From Tetraselmis striata (Eukaryota; Chlorophyta; Chlorodendrophyceae; Chlorodendrales; Chlorodendraceae), in the NCBI GenBank assembly GCA_006384855.1, contig VCJN01000539.1:115879-179878 (forward strand): a stretch of 64,000 bases of DNA, given 5' to 3'. Position numbers and translations under genes: made by a program. The notes beneath the pieces were generated by a model, which worked only from the letters and a program-made list of their open reading frames with translations, searched no databases and had not been told where the DNA came from. Below are positions 25,388-37,209 of this stretch, piece by piece (the stretch's first letter is position 1; each line of letters opens with the position of its first letter).

Positions 25388-27326
25388 GGCGCCGCACTTC
25401 TTGTTCGGGTACAGAGGCCTGGCACTCAAGGCCGGCAAAAGGCTCGTGGTGGCGGGCGGTCAGGTGCGGGGGCCTGGGCAACAGGCCATGGGGCAGGCGG
25501 GGGGGGGGGGGGGGGGGGGGGGGGGGAATCCAGGCTGCTTCTGGCTCACGCCTTGTGCGCCCCGGTGCTGACCACCGAGTCCATGACGTAATGCCACACT
25601 ACACAGGGGGCACTTCTCATGGAGTGCGAGCCCAAGTCGGGCGGGCTGCCTGCCGAGGGTACGTACTGGCCGCTTCCGCCCCCGCTTGACCTGCCGCATC
25701 ACACGTCCTGGTGGGCCACTTTCTGATTTGCATTCACTGATTTGTAAGATGTTCTTCGAGGTGGCTGTAAGGGTGGAATTGCCATTGTCTGAAGTCCTGT
25801 GTCATGTCATGTGTCGTGTTGCGTCAAATTCATGCCATGCCATGCCATGCCATGTCATGTCATCTCAGGTCCATGTCATGTCATCTCAGGTCCATGTCAT
25901 GGCATGTCATATCATATCATGTCATGTCATATCATGTCATGTCATGTCATGTCATGTCATGTCATGTCATGTCATGTCATGTCATGTCATGTCATGTCAT
26001 GTCATGTCATGTCATGTCATGTCATGTCATGTCATGTCATGTCATGTCATGTCATGGCATGTCATGCCATGACATGACATGCCATGCCATGCCATGCCAT
26101 GCCATGCCATGCCATGCCATTTCATCTCATGTCATCTCAAGTCCATGTCATGTCATATCATGTATCGTGTCATGTCATGTCATGTCATCATGTCATGTCA
26201 TGTCATGTGTCGTGTCATATCTTGTCGTGTCGTGTTATGTCATGTGTCATGTCATCACAGGTCCGTGTCATGTAATGTACTGTACTGTACTGTAATGTAA
26301 TGTAATGTAGTGTCATGTAATGTAATGTACTGTAATGTCATGTCATGTGTCATGTCATGTCATGTCATGGCATGACATGACATGACATGACATGACATGT
26401 CATGTCATGTCATGTGTCATGTCATGTCATGTCATGTCATGTCATGTCATGTCATGTCATGCCATGACATGACATGCCATGCCATGCCATGCCATGCCAT
26501 GCCATGCCATGCCATGCCATTTCATCTCATGTCATCTCAAGTCCATGTCATGTCATGTCATATCATGTATCGTGTCATGTCATGTCATCATGTCATGTCA
26601 TGTCATGTGTCGTGTCATATCTTGTCGTGTCGTGTTATGTCATGTGTCATGTCATCACAGGTCCGTGTCATGTAATGTAATGTACTGTACTGTACTGTAC
26701 TGTAATGTAATGTAGTGTCATGTAATGTAATGTACTGTAATGTCGTGTCATGTGTCATGTCTTGTCATGTCATATGTCATGTCATGTCATGTCATGTCAT
26801 GTCATGTCATGTCATGTCATGTCATGTCATGTCATGTCATGTCATGTCATGTCATGTCATGTCATGTCATGTCATGTCATGTCATGTCATGTCATGTCAT
26901 GTCATGTAGTGTCATGTCGTGTCGTGTCATGATGTCATGTCATGTCGTGTCATGCCATATGTGTCGCTCCGATGCTTTCGGTAGCTCACCTGTGCATGCC
27001 CCTCCGCTGTGACAGCAGAGGCAAACCTGATGACTGCGGAGGACATGATGCCAGAGGCGGACGAGGCATTCATGGCCGGCGGGTCCGGGGCGTCGCCCCC
27101 GACACTCGTACCGCTGGCGCACTCCCCGGAGATCGGGAAGCAGCCGTCCCGGCTCATCAGCCGCAAGCTTTCCATGAGTCACGCGGAGTTTGTCCGCGAT
27201 AGCGCGGAGCTGCAGTCCGCCCTGCTGCAGGCGGGCACGCCCCGCCGCGTGGTTGCTGACAGCAGCGAGCGCCTATCCGCCGCTGTCAACTCCTGCATTG
27301 GGCAGGACCGCGTCACCAAGCAATGA
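25388..27326 (+). pseudogene. Orphan last three exons of the antiporter
   Basis: Second copies of antiporter exons 23-25 lie at 25388-25463, 25607-25658 and 27016-27326. All keep splice sites, phase and open frames, and differ from the functional copies by a few codons (for example KLGG to KSGG). No upstream exons belong to this copy. It could be used only if the primary transcript reads past the first stop and splices from exon 22 to this set, giving an alternative C-terminus; the intervening poly(A) signal argues against that. Confidence 0.85.
25800..26950. repeat. ATGTC pentanucleotide satellite, copy 2 (expanded)
   Basis: About 1,150 bp, homologous to the satellite in unit 1 but rearranged. 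A composite block is repeated with the spacer TTCATCTCAT at 26121 and again at 26521, exactly 400 bp apart, which accounts for the extra length. It lies in the orphan copy of the antiporter's last intron. Confidence 0.97.
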
Positions 27327-28126
27327 CCCTCGGGTTCGGTTTTTCTTAACACATTTCTCTCGGCGCGCAGCATGTCCACGCGATCCATGCGCTGGACAGG
27401 GCGTGCCCCATGTGCCTTTTAATGGCACGATGACACTTTCTGGCAAGTCACGATTCTTTGCCGCAGGGAACCGATGACGTACAGGAGCCCTGGAGGTGGG
27501 CCGCATAGCGCAGCAAAACAGAACGAAAGGAGAGGAGAGGAAGGGGGGGGGGGGGGGGGTAGCGCTGGGGGGACTCATATGTATACTCCGTCAGCATTCA
27601 TCACACACATGAGGTGGCTGAAGGGTAATTATCAGCGCACGTTCATCGCTTTTGCGAGGACGGCCCCACAGCGCGGCGTCTGCAGGTGCTGTAATGCAGT
27701 TCGACCACTGGAGCGCCCGTTCTACCCCATACAGCGAGCGCTTCAAGTGGGCGTGGATTCCTACTCCGCCGTGAGCTAGCGCCTCCTGCACTGTTTACTG
27801 TTGGTTGTACGATGCGCCAGCCCGCGAGCAAAGCTGCCCCCCCCCCTTCCCCCCCCCCCCCCCCCCCTCCACACTTCCAACAATCGTGGCCTCATGGGCA
27901 GTAGGGTATAGCTTACATCGCATTGTAGTGCAGGAACTCTAGGCGGTCCCGGATGTTGTACTGATTCAATAGCCATCAAGCACGGACAGCCACCGCCTTG
28001 GCATTTGCGATGCTTGATGTGTTCCATTGATTTGAATCAGGTCAAGCTCGCGTCGGCTGCTGAATGCAGTTGACGACTGGCGTGAGCAGGGGCTGCAAGG
28101 CAAAGGATCGCGACCACGCTCGCTGC
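27327..28126. other. Gap between orphan antiporter end and ABC transporter end
   Basis: Copy of the 23915-24700 gap. Contains a G run (27543-27561), an interrupted C run (about 27837-27867), and a minus-strand TGTAA (27913-27917) about 210 bases beyond the ABC stop that fits as that gene's poly(A) signal. No gene seen. Confidence 0.6.
27913..27917 (-). promoter_or_regulatory. Possible poly(A) signal TGTAA of the ABC transporter
   Basis: Reads TGTAA on the minus strand about 210 bases after the stop at 28127, a position usual for chlorophyte genes. Evidence is position and five bases only. Confidence 0.4.
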
Positions 28127-31100
28127 TCACGCAGCCGCCTTCTTGGACGCCGGCAGGGCGGCAAGGGTGCTGGTGCGCTTGACGGCGCTCATCAGCTCCA
28201 GCACCGCCTCCTCCAGCGAGGGCAGCCCGACCTCGACGTTGGCGATGCCCCAGTGGCCCGCCTTGCGCTCCAGCTCCTCCAGCACCTCGCCCAGCTGGTC
28301 GTCCTCGCTGAACCTGACTCGGAAGCGCATGTACTTCTCGTTCTCCTCCAGGGTCATCAGCACCATCAGCTTGCTCAGCACGGCGTACTTGACCTCCGCC
28401 CTCATGCCCTGCCGGCGCGCCCTCTCCGCCTCCGCCACCTCGCGCCTCATGGCCGAGTTGCCGCGCGCGAGTCTGTCCTCCGGGGGAGGCTCCGCCGGCT
28501 GGAAGGATATGGTGACGAGGTAGCCGGAGCCAAACTTGCGCTTCATGCGGAGGCTGGAGCCGATGTACTGCAGCCGGCCCTCCCCCATGACCGCGACCCG
28601 GTCGCTCAGGATGTCCGCCTCCTCCAGGCTGTGCGTGGTCAGGGCGATGGTGCTGTGCTGCTTGGCGGCCTGGATCACGTTCCACACGTGGCGCCGGTTG
28701 ATTGGATCCATGCCAGTGGTGGGCTCGTCAAGGTAGATGATCTGTGAGACGGGCGGATGGGCGGGCGAGCATCACGCCGCTTAGGCTTGGCACGGTATGT
28801 TAATGATGGCAGCAATGATAACGCTAGTAATGATAATAATAATAATAATAATAACAGATGCTATTAATGATGATTATTTAATGGCAATAATAACGACAAT
28901 AATAATAATGATAATAGTAATAACAGATGATAATGATAATGATGATGATAACTGATGATAATGATGGCGATAATAAGGACAACATGAAGTGGCAGCTGGC
29001 AGATGCTCCGTTCCTCTTGCAGCTGCCAATACACTTAGTTTTGGCCGTGTCACTCGGATGCCAACCATAAACTTAATGCCGGGTGATCGTAGCGCAGGCA
29101 TGCGATGGCGGCGGGTACCTTTGGGTTACCCAGGAGCGCGATGGCGACACTGAGACGGCGGCGCATCCCTCCACTGCGTGGCAACCACACGACACTCTCT
29201 CAGCATCCCGCATGATTGTGCCGGCAAGACGATTCCGATTATAATACCGATTATACTGCTTGAACTGTTTCCAACGCGGGTGACATTCGACGCTTCAATG
29301 CGGCGCTTTGTTGCGGATAGCCCACTTCTACTCGATGAGCGTGTCGGCTACTGCCTCTTACGTTCGCCCACTGCCTCTGTCGCGCTGGAGTTATCAACAG
29401 ATACCCAATATACTGTACGTATTCAATACGGTCCGCGGGGCCCAAAAGTAAAGAATGTCTTGCACCTTCGCATCGGATTATTCGGGCTGTATTCTGACTT
29501 ATTTCTCCGTATAAATAGTTATTTCCTTCTCGCGCAGGGGGGGTTCAGAAACGTTGTTTATCCGCAGACTGTTTGTGTTTGTACGGTATGCCATGTCAAC
29601 AGTCGTTACCGCGCAAAAGTCGTCGGGAGGCGGGAACACAACACCTGCAGCGGCCTGCCCATTTGTCTGCTGCTTTCGTCAGCCCGACCCGCTTGATGAG
29701 CTCCGCAACGCTGTCGCTGCACTCACTCACCGGGACGCCCTGCGCAGCGCGGGCAACTCCTTGAGTACCCCTCAGACCAGCGGAGCGTCACGCCTTACGC
29801 GCCCTGCGACCGCGGCTTGACGGTGCGCGCCCCTGATGGGCGAGGCCCGCACCTTGATGTCGGCGTAGAGCTGCAGGTGCTCCTGCACGGTCAACCGGTT
29901 CCACAGCACATCAAACTGGGGGCAGACGCCCATGAGGTCCCGCACCGCCGATGTCTGCCTGCCGACAGACAGCCCCTCAACGGTGGCGTCTCCCGAGCTG
30001 GGCGGAAGGCACCCTGCGACAAAGCGTCACCCGTATTAGGCATTAAGTAGCATTGACAGGTTGCATCCGCAGCATGGAAATGGTGGCTGGCGACACAGCC
30101 AGGAAACGTCGCTGCCCTGGTCGTGTGTGGCGGCGCCCTCAGGCGCTCTGGTGCACCAGGAGGGGGCATAGCTTGTAGGGACTCCGTCGTACCGGTCAAG
30201 ATATTGAGCGTTGTCGTCTTTCCCGCCCCATTCGCGCCCACAAGGCAGAATATTTCGCTCCGCCTCATGGAATACCAGACGTCCTTCAGCGCCTGTTGGG
30301 TCGCAGGGGCGGCTCAACTGGTGTCTATGTTAAGGTATACATCGAGCAAGGGACGGGCGCTGCCAGTGCTGGCAGTCCCCCGAAACCTCCCATATCAACA
30401 AGAGGACATAAAGACAAAGACTTTGGAGTTTAAATAAAGAGGTAACAAATCAAACGACGATATTACATTATAACATCATTGTTGCGACAGATAAAAGAAC
30501 AAGCATTAATGTTTCAAACGTATAAATTTGAATTTCTTCAGTGTAGACAAGAGACGCACTGATAACCACTTCTTGAAATTGAATACCCTCCAAAATTAAA
30601 TTCTAAATTACCATAATTGAATATATATTTTAACGATGAACACAACTTACATTCGCCGTCACTTTATTCCAAACAGTTTAATTTTTAAGTAAAACAGTTC
30701 GATGCTTTAAAAGTATACATAATAACGGACTTAAACCGCTAACATTGTCGGTGCAAACGAGATGCACTGCCAGCCACCCCACCTGCTTCCCTCCTGCGTA
30801 GGTCTTGCTCAGCCCCATGATCAGGACGGAGTCATCCGCGGGTGCAGGAGAAGCTGACGGCTGCGGGGAGTCGGATGCGGTCGCCGGCGTGGGATGGCCC
30901 GCGAGATGCTCCTGCTGGAGGCGGCGCACTCGCTGCTCCTCCTCCTTCACCGCCTCATCCACTCGACCCGGATCAGGTGGCGCGTGGCCCTCATCGGGTG
31001 TCGACGGAGACTGCGACTTCCTCCTGCGGACGCCAAACAGTGACGCCGACTCACAACCCGCCGCATGCTCCGCAGGCGTGGACCTGTCGCTCTGAAACAC

Positions 31101-34100
31101 ATTCGCGGAATAGCTGCGTTCGATTTCCCATTTCATGCGGTGATGGGTTAGCGATGGCGCTCACCGGAGCATTGACAGCAGCCGCCGGGGAAGAGACACT
31201 CGCATGCCGGCGATAGAAAGCCGTTTGACCTCCAGGATGACGCTGAGTGTGATAAACACGACGTGGAGACCAAACAGCCACTGGGTGGGACCAGGACACG
31301 CAGCGGCGCAACACCTGAGCCTCAGGTGGAGCGGCGTAGAAATCGGCAGGTGGCAGCATCGGCAGCAGGCGGCATGAGACCACCCGCCTCTGCTGCCATC
31401 TGTATATACTGCCGAGTCCGCTGAATGGCAGTGCAGTGTGGATGAAAGTAGGCATGGCATGGGAGGCATGAGGCGTAGTCAAAGGAACACCGTCCTACTA
31501 CACTGCATTCATGGGCAGTGCAAGAGGATGAGCGTTTGTGTGTCCGTTGCGGTGTTACGTGCTGGCCTTGGCGTCTATGACCTACCTCAAGCACCTCGCC
31601 AACCGGCATGACGCAGTTGAATGAATGGTAGGAGGGATCCAAGGCGTCTGCCATGCCCTGGAACGTCTCCGCACCATCGCTGACGCAGTAGCTGTAACGA
31701 GTCGCCCAGGAGATCCCTGATGCAACCAACAGCAGCAGCACGTAACCAATCGATGGCGCAGTCTGGTGCAGTCAATGCAGGGGCACATTCTCGCAGACTT
31801 GTCCCTCTATCAGCTACGCGCATTGGTATTATCAATGTCATCGTTGCCGTGGCTAGTACTTATACAGCAAACGCCAAGTCGGATGCCCCTGATATGCAGA
31901 AATAAGAACCCGGGCTCTGCATGGCATGACGCCTGCCACGCTCTTACCGAAGGCGCTGCTGCCCTGGCTCACGGCGGAGGCTGCCGAGGCCAGGTCCTTG
32001 ACTCCTTTGCTGAGCAAGTTCCACGGCAGCAGAGACATAATGTAGTAGGAGTATGGGGCTGCCTGGCGGAAGTCTGTAGTGTACGGGAAACCAAACGCGA
32101 CAACGGTCTTGCTCCCAGGGAGCCAACGACGGAATAGCAGCAGCAAATATGATGTCAGGGGTTACTGCTCTGGCTGATCAAAGCAATAGAACGAGCAACT
32201 TGATTCTCAGGACAGGAATACCGCAAGCGAGTCGCATCAACGGGCCGCCGTACTGGCGGTGTGACGATGGTGTCGTGGCAGCTAGGAGGCACATCGACCA
32301 CCGGCAGACTCACCTGGCAGATCCATCCCACCACAAAGACGCAGAGGGTGTACGTGGTGGCTGGGTGCGCCCGGCGGATGAACACAGCCGAGAGGTAGGC
32401 ACCCCCGACCATCGCGCTTTCGAACAGGTAGAAGAGGAGGAACAGCACGCCGAAGCTGTTGCGCTGAAACATGTCTATCCCCATGAGCAGCCCTGTCGGT
32501 GCCAACCAGGGGCAAACATAAGTGATTTTCTTCGTTTGTTTGCTGCTGCTTGCCCTCATGGTGAGCATATCACACGTAGACTACTTCGGTAATGACATCT
32601 CGCTGCAGGATGGCTCACCTGAATAGTGAAACATTCAAATAATTCCCTATAGATTATATCACTTTTACACTGTCAATATATATATTAATGGATTCTCACA
32701 GTATTACCTTAAACAATATGGTATTCTTTGTAGTTTAATTAACGATGGCTCACCCGAGGTGCACAGCACGCTGGCCAGAAGCGAGGCGAAGAGCAAATGC
32801 CAGAGGATCCAGCTGCTCCAGTATGGCAGGGAGCGCATCCCCATGCAGCGCAGGATGACGCGAAGACCGCTCTCATCTTCGAAGATCACGCTGGACATCT
32901 GCAGAGTACCACACTCGGTCATACCTCAGCCCCCCCTTCCCCCCCCACCGCCCGGCCTCATCGCATTTTGTCCCGTGACGTACAGTGCTCCGGCTGTTAT
33001 ATCATTGCCGCCACGTCACGAGCTTATGGTTTCATGCAGGAAATGGCCCTTGGGCGCAGGATCCACATAATTATAAAGCGTTTCGTCGTACAATGTCTGT
33101 CATCTATACCATTTTGTTATGATGTGAGAGACGGCTCACGGCTCACTCAGGCTTACCGTGATGCCAAAGTTCAGCATGGCAGCAGCGAAAATAAAGGGCG
33201 CCATCATAGTGTAGCCCAATTGCTGAGCAGCGGTGCGGCTGTTTGCAGCAAACTCTGAGTAGTCGCAGAATGTCGTGGACCAATTCAAGGGCATGTCACT
33301 GTGGTCCAGAGGTGGCAGTAGCACGCTCCCGTCCCCGTCAACAATGCCCTGCCAAACACCGGTATATCCTCATGGTCAGAATGCAATGTTCATGCAGTAT
33401 GGTGTTTTGTTTCAGTATTCCAACAATGACTGGGCACACATGTTACGATTGCTGCTGTCTCAGGGGCAGCCCGGGACCAACCTGCTGGCTTTCATCATAC
33501 ATAAGCCGGAACGCCTCTCGTTCCGCAGCAACTTGAAGCGGCAGCTGGATGTAAAAGTTTGGGTGCTGAAACCTGCCCATAAACATTTTCACCTGTCGAC
33601 CGCAACACGGAATTACATCGACATTACTCATACATAGGAAAACGTGTGCAGTGCGCATTAAGGCATACGCTAAGTGATGTATCATGCGGTGTCCACTGCA
33701 CGCGGCAAAATATCGGCAGACACATATAGGTGGCGTCAATTGAGAGTCATGGCCCATCGTCCACGATAACTTCTAGATAGGACGTTCGAAATGAATCCTA
33801 ATTTGATTAATGCCATATGAGCCTCACAGTGAGCAGCAAAGTGAAGGATATATGTTTGCACCACTTGGGGCGGCACTGTTTATGGCACATCTCAGCAGCT
33901 TGTAGTATTGTGGCAGCGCACCGTTGAATTTGACTGCACTACGAAGCCGACTTTCTGTCTGCTAGTGTCCACATCAAAGTAGAGGCCGCCCATGGCCCGA
34001 CTCGGGTTCGCCATTAGCCAATCATCAGACTCTCGCATCGTGTCAAAGCCAATGACCTGTGGCGCGGGCAGGAGTGTCATCCATTGCAACAAACGGTCGC

Positions 34101-34993
34101 TACTTCTAATGGCTGTGCGAGTTTTATAGAACTATTTATACCTGCTGCATGAATCACGGCTGCCAAGAAATATGCTAGACGTGTGTATTGGATCATGGGC
34201 ATAAATGTTGAAAAATGGTAAAACAGAGCTCCGTTACCTGGCTTCTATGGAGATCAGCCTCTGTGAGTTTTCAAAAGCCACCGGGGCAAGAGGTAGATAC
34301 ATCAACATATAATGTAGCTCACCTGGTCATCTGGAATACTAGGCGCATTGTGACGCTGGATGCCTGCTACGATGGATCGCACGAAGGAGTCGTTTGCTGG
34401 CGCGTAGACGAATGCCACACAGTTCCGTGAATCAAGGAAGACATTTGTTCTGCAGTCGGGAATATGCGTGACCGGCCTTTCCAGGCCACGTCCGGTGCAC
34501 GAACCAGAGACGAGCTCCTCGGTCCCTGTCGAATCCTGATATAGGAGCCCATTTTCGCTTGCCGCCACGAAGAGGGCCACCATCGCAAGGCTTATGACGG
34601 GAGCTGAAAGCTGTAGTACCGTGCCGAACAGATTTCGCCGGGCCAATATTCCTGAATCGGCCACAGCAATACACGTCGGACTGAATGCTGTCCTACATTT
34701 GCAGGGAGTTGCTGATATCCGGATGGGGGCAGCAGTGCCATCATTGAATGCTAACTGGCAATGGCACTGGCTGAGGTATTCGACCTCGGGCTCAAATTGT
34801 TTGTCGCTGATAGCAGGATTGACACAACGTGACAAGGTATATATGAACTGCGCGACTGAAAGACTTGGAACTTCGAAGCATGTGAGCATATGCTTAGTTG
34901 CTCACCATTCTTCCGAAGAAGCGACCGAGCTTGCTGCAGCAACCGCGTCAATGGTCTCGATCGTCTCGAGCTTGCGCGTGATGAATTCGCCAT
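28127..34993 (-). CDS. ABCA-like: Half-size ABCA-type ABC transporter, 16 exons
   Basis: A membrane ATPase with one transmembrane domain followed by one nucleotide-binding domain, the layout of plant half-size ABCA proteins; the family moves lipids, but the substrate here is unknown. Exons (minus strand): 34993-34906, 34651-34323, 34056-33922, 33592-33482, 33348-33157, 32898-32754, 32492-32314, 32107-31948, 31716-31586, 31280-31165, 31083-30783, 30292-30193, 30013-29853, 29739-29645, 29173-29119, 28741-28127. Every junction is GT-AG and in phase, giving 970 aa. Near the N-terminus LLRKNGILARRNLFG precedes the first membrane segment. The IFEDESGLRVILRCMGM region is typical of ABCA. The NBD shows Walker A GANGAGKTTT, Q-loop GVCPQFDVLW, signature CSGGMRRRLS across a 55-nt micro-exon, Walker B IIYLDEPTTGMD and H-loop LTTHSLEEAD. 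ATG 34993 is the first in frame. Its 3' end lies in the duplicated segment. Confidence 0.93.
28822..28975. repeat. TAA/GATAAT-type simple repeat in the last ABC intron
   Basis: Imperfect trinucleotide-based AT-rich repeat (AATAAT, GATAAT, GATGAT) between the signature-motif micro-exon and the last exon. Confidence 0.85.
30400..30765. other. AT-rich block in ABC intron 11
   Basis: A sharply AT-rich stretch inside an otherwise GC-rich gene, between the exons ending at 30783 and starting at 30292. It may be an inserted element remnant. I see no coding potential, clear terminal repeats or target duplication. Confidence 0.5.
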
Positions 34994-36651
34994 AGCGTTT
35001 ACAAGTAGCGTGCTGAAGAAGTCCACCGCTCCCGACACAGCAGGCTACAACGCGGCAATGTTGTGAAATTATTGGTAACCCTATATGTATTTTACTTATT
35101 CACACCGGGCGTCTGAGACTACAGCAGGCGGGCCCGGCCGTGTGTGGGTGATAATGGTTGGAGCAGAGGATTTCGAAAGTTACAGCCGCATTAGTTCGCA
35201 CGTCGTATGCTTCGTGGTTGCCGAGAAGGTGAGGGGGGGGGGTGGGGGCGGCAGAGTCTGGCGAGGGTACCTAGGACCATGTAAGTAATCCTCTCATGAT
35301 AGGTAGATGCGCGTTCATCGACGAAGTCCTCTCAGGCTGCTGTCCCGGCACGCGCCACGTACCTGCTGCTAGCCGCAGCAATCGTCGCAGCTTGGCACAT
35401 ATTCACACGCAAACTGCCAATGATTGCGAGTTCGTATATCCGAGGCTGCTTCGTATTGGCGACGACACATGAACTGCTGCGTCTATAGGGCATCGATGCG
35501 TGTTTTTACACTGATGGCTCGCGCGAAGCCTGCCAGTAAAGGCAGTCATATCTCAGCAACGTCGAAGCATACTGACCTGTGGCCGCGAGTTCGCAGTTCC
35601 GAGGATGCTGACGACGGGTTATCTAGATTGATTGATGATTAACATCGTCTGGCGGTGCATCGAGCTTTACGGCGGTGCATCGCATCGTCTGGCGGTGCTA
35701 TAGCCATCAGCCAACACACCACATGCAGCGTATGCTAGTTATATTGCTCTCCCCGTATTAGACAATGTACATGCGTCGTTCAATCGATTCAAGCCGGTCG
35801 CGAGCAGCAACCAAAGGTTGCTTTTTGCAGCGCAAGGCTGTACATTAGCCGAGTCCGTTACAGCACGCCCTTGTCGTCTCACTTGTTGTCTCACGATTAC
35901 CAAATCGGTAATCGTAAAACCCCTACAGCACCTACCCCTACTACGGCGGCCTTTTTTGCGGCTACTATTCAGTGGCGACGGAACCACGAACTCTGAAAAC
36001 ATACTGGCGGGGGTAATGTCTTACCGGGCATGACGTCGCTATCGTTAGCATAGTCGTAGCGATAGCCCTCCGGGCTTCGAATAAGGCGATGGTCAGATTG
36101 GCTAGGCCTGAGCTGGCACGTGTATGGCGTCTGTGGAGGAATGCAAATGCCTCGGCATAAACGATCTGGATCAGTTGCTACAGTGTTCCGGCCTTCCCTC
36201 CCTGGCGCCCTGCCTGCCTTTGTCCGGCTCGTTGTTTGTAGCACAACCTATGTTCAATTCATGTTAACATTCGGTACCCGGTGCTTGTGATTATTGCGAG
36301 GACGAGGAAAATAATTCAATTCAGCCCACGCTTGGCAGCGCTCATTGATGACGTCAGCAACATCAGAGAGCTTTATCCTGATCAACGAAAATAGCAACGC
36401 TTAATATTTGATAAATAGACATCAAATTAATGTCCATCACGAGAGTACCTACCGGGTTGTATATTATGTAGGAAACCCCGCCTGCGGCGGGGGCGAAAAC
36501 CCCCGCCTGGGGCGGGGGTTGGGGGGGGGGAGGGGTCTGGGGGGGGGGGGGGGCCGCCCCCCCCCCCCCCCCCCAGAAAAAAATTCGAAAGTGCGGTCTC
36601 AAACAAGCATTTTCGCTTTAGGTTTCGCCATTCTGGCTCCCAAAATGCAGA
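34994..36651. other. Intergenic, upstream of the ABC transporter
   Basis: No convincing gene. The right end holds a short inverted repeat (GGCGGGGG at about 36486 and CCCCCGCC at about 36500) and then G15-CCG-C18 (about 36539-36574). The promoter of the ABC gene should lie just right of 34993, but no element can be named. Confidence 0.5.
36539..36574. repeat. Poly-G/poly-C palindrome
   Basis: About 15 G, then CCG, then about 18 C. As inverted complementary homopolymers they could form a near-perfect GC hairpin or a G-quadruplex on either strand. Confidence 0.85.
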
Positions 36652-37209
36652 TTAAGGCATTAAGTTCGGGTTTTCAGCCAAATACGCGCGACGAATCTCG
36701 TCCCCCTCCATGCTCGCCACGAAACTGCGCTTGGCCACCTCGGCCTTGCGCGCTTTCTCCTTGCACTTGAACTTACCATTCTTGTTGAGCTTGAGATGAT
36801 CCATGACCTTGTCCCTGCGAGAAACTCGTGAGGGCAGTGGGGGCAACGCCACCGATTCGTGTCTGGATCGTGGCGAATATCCTCCAGTCGCCCAGGGCGA
36901 CCGCCCCCATCGCCCGGCATGCGCGCTGCGCCGATCGAGTGGCGACGGTCTAGACAACTCGCATGCTAGAGGGGGGGGCGGGGGGGGGGGGGGGGGGGGG
37001 GGTTGCGCCAACGTGTTATGATAGTATCTATTGTTCGTAGCCCCGTAGAGATCGCTGTGTGGGCGAGCTGCGACACCTGCTGGGCCTGGCGGGGCCTGGG
37101 CTGCGACACGACTGCTGCTACGGTGGTACCCGGTACGCGGCTTATCGCGCTGCTCCCCCCCCCCCAGCTGGCGCTGTTCAACATCATATGCTAGCGCGCC
37201 CTGCTCCAC
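36652..37209 (-). other. Zinc-finger-like reading frame of unknown origin
   Basis: The minus strand codes for a Pro-rich stretch followed by a zinc-finger-like segment. RWRCPHCPHEF gives the Cys pair, and HLKLNKNGKFKCKEKARKAE plus ASMEGDEIRRAYLAENP follow in another frame. Together they look like the C2H2 or BED-like DNA-binding end found in some algal mobile-element proteins. The two halves being in different frames suggests decay. A poly-G run (36967-37001) interrupts the upstream part. Function and family are unresolved. Confidence 0.3.

Larger units (their letters stand above)
24862..28288. repeat. Tandem duplication, unit 2 (3.43 kb)
   Basis: Second copy of the segment. It is about 350 bp longer than unit 1, mainly because the pentanucleotide satellite grew. 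Near its start it has about 8 extra bases and it shows scattered substitutions. At its right end it continues without a break into the rest of the ABC transporter's last exon, so this copy serves the functional ABC gene. Confidence 0.92.

Noticed and set aside
22604-26932. Long open frames reading repeated Met-Ser-Cys-His-Val
   Set aside because: They arise because the 5-bp satellite has no stop in some frames; they lie in an intron and shift freely between frames.
22718-26950. CRISPR-like array
   Set aside because: The repeat is a continuous pentanucleotide satellite without unique spacers, in a eukaryotic intron.
28064-28747. Plus-strand frame over the ABC transporter's last exon
   Set aside because: Antisense shadow; the minus strand carries Walker B and the H-loop.
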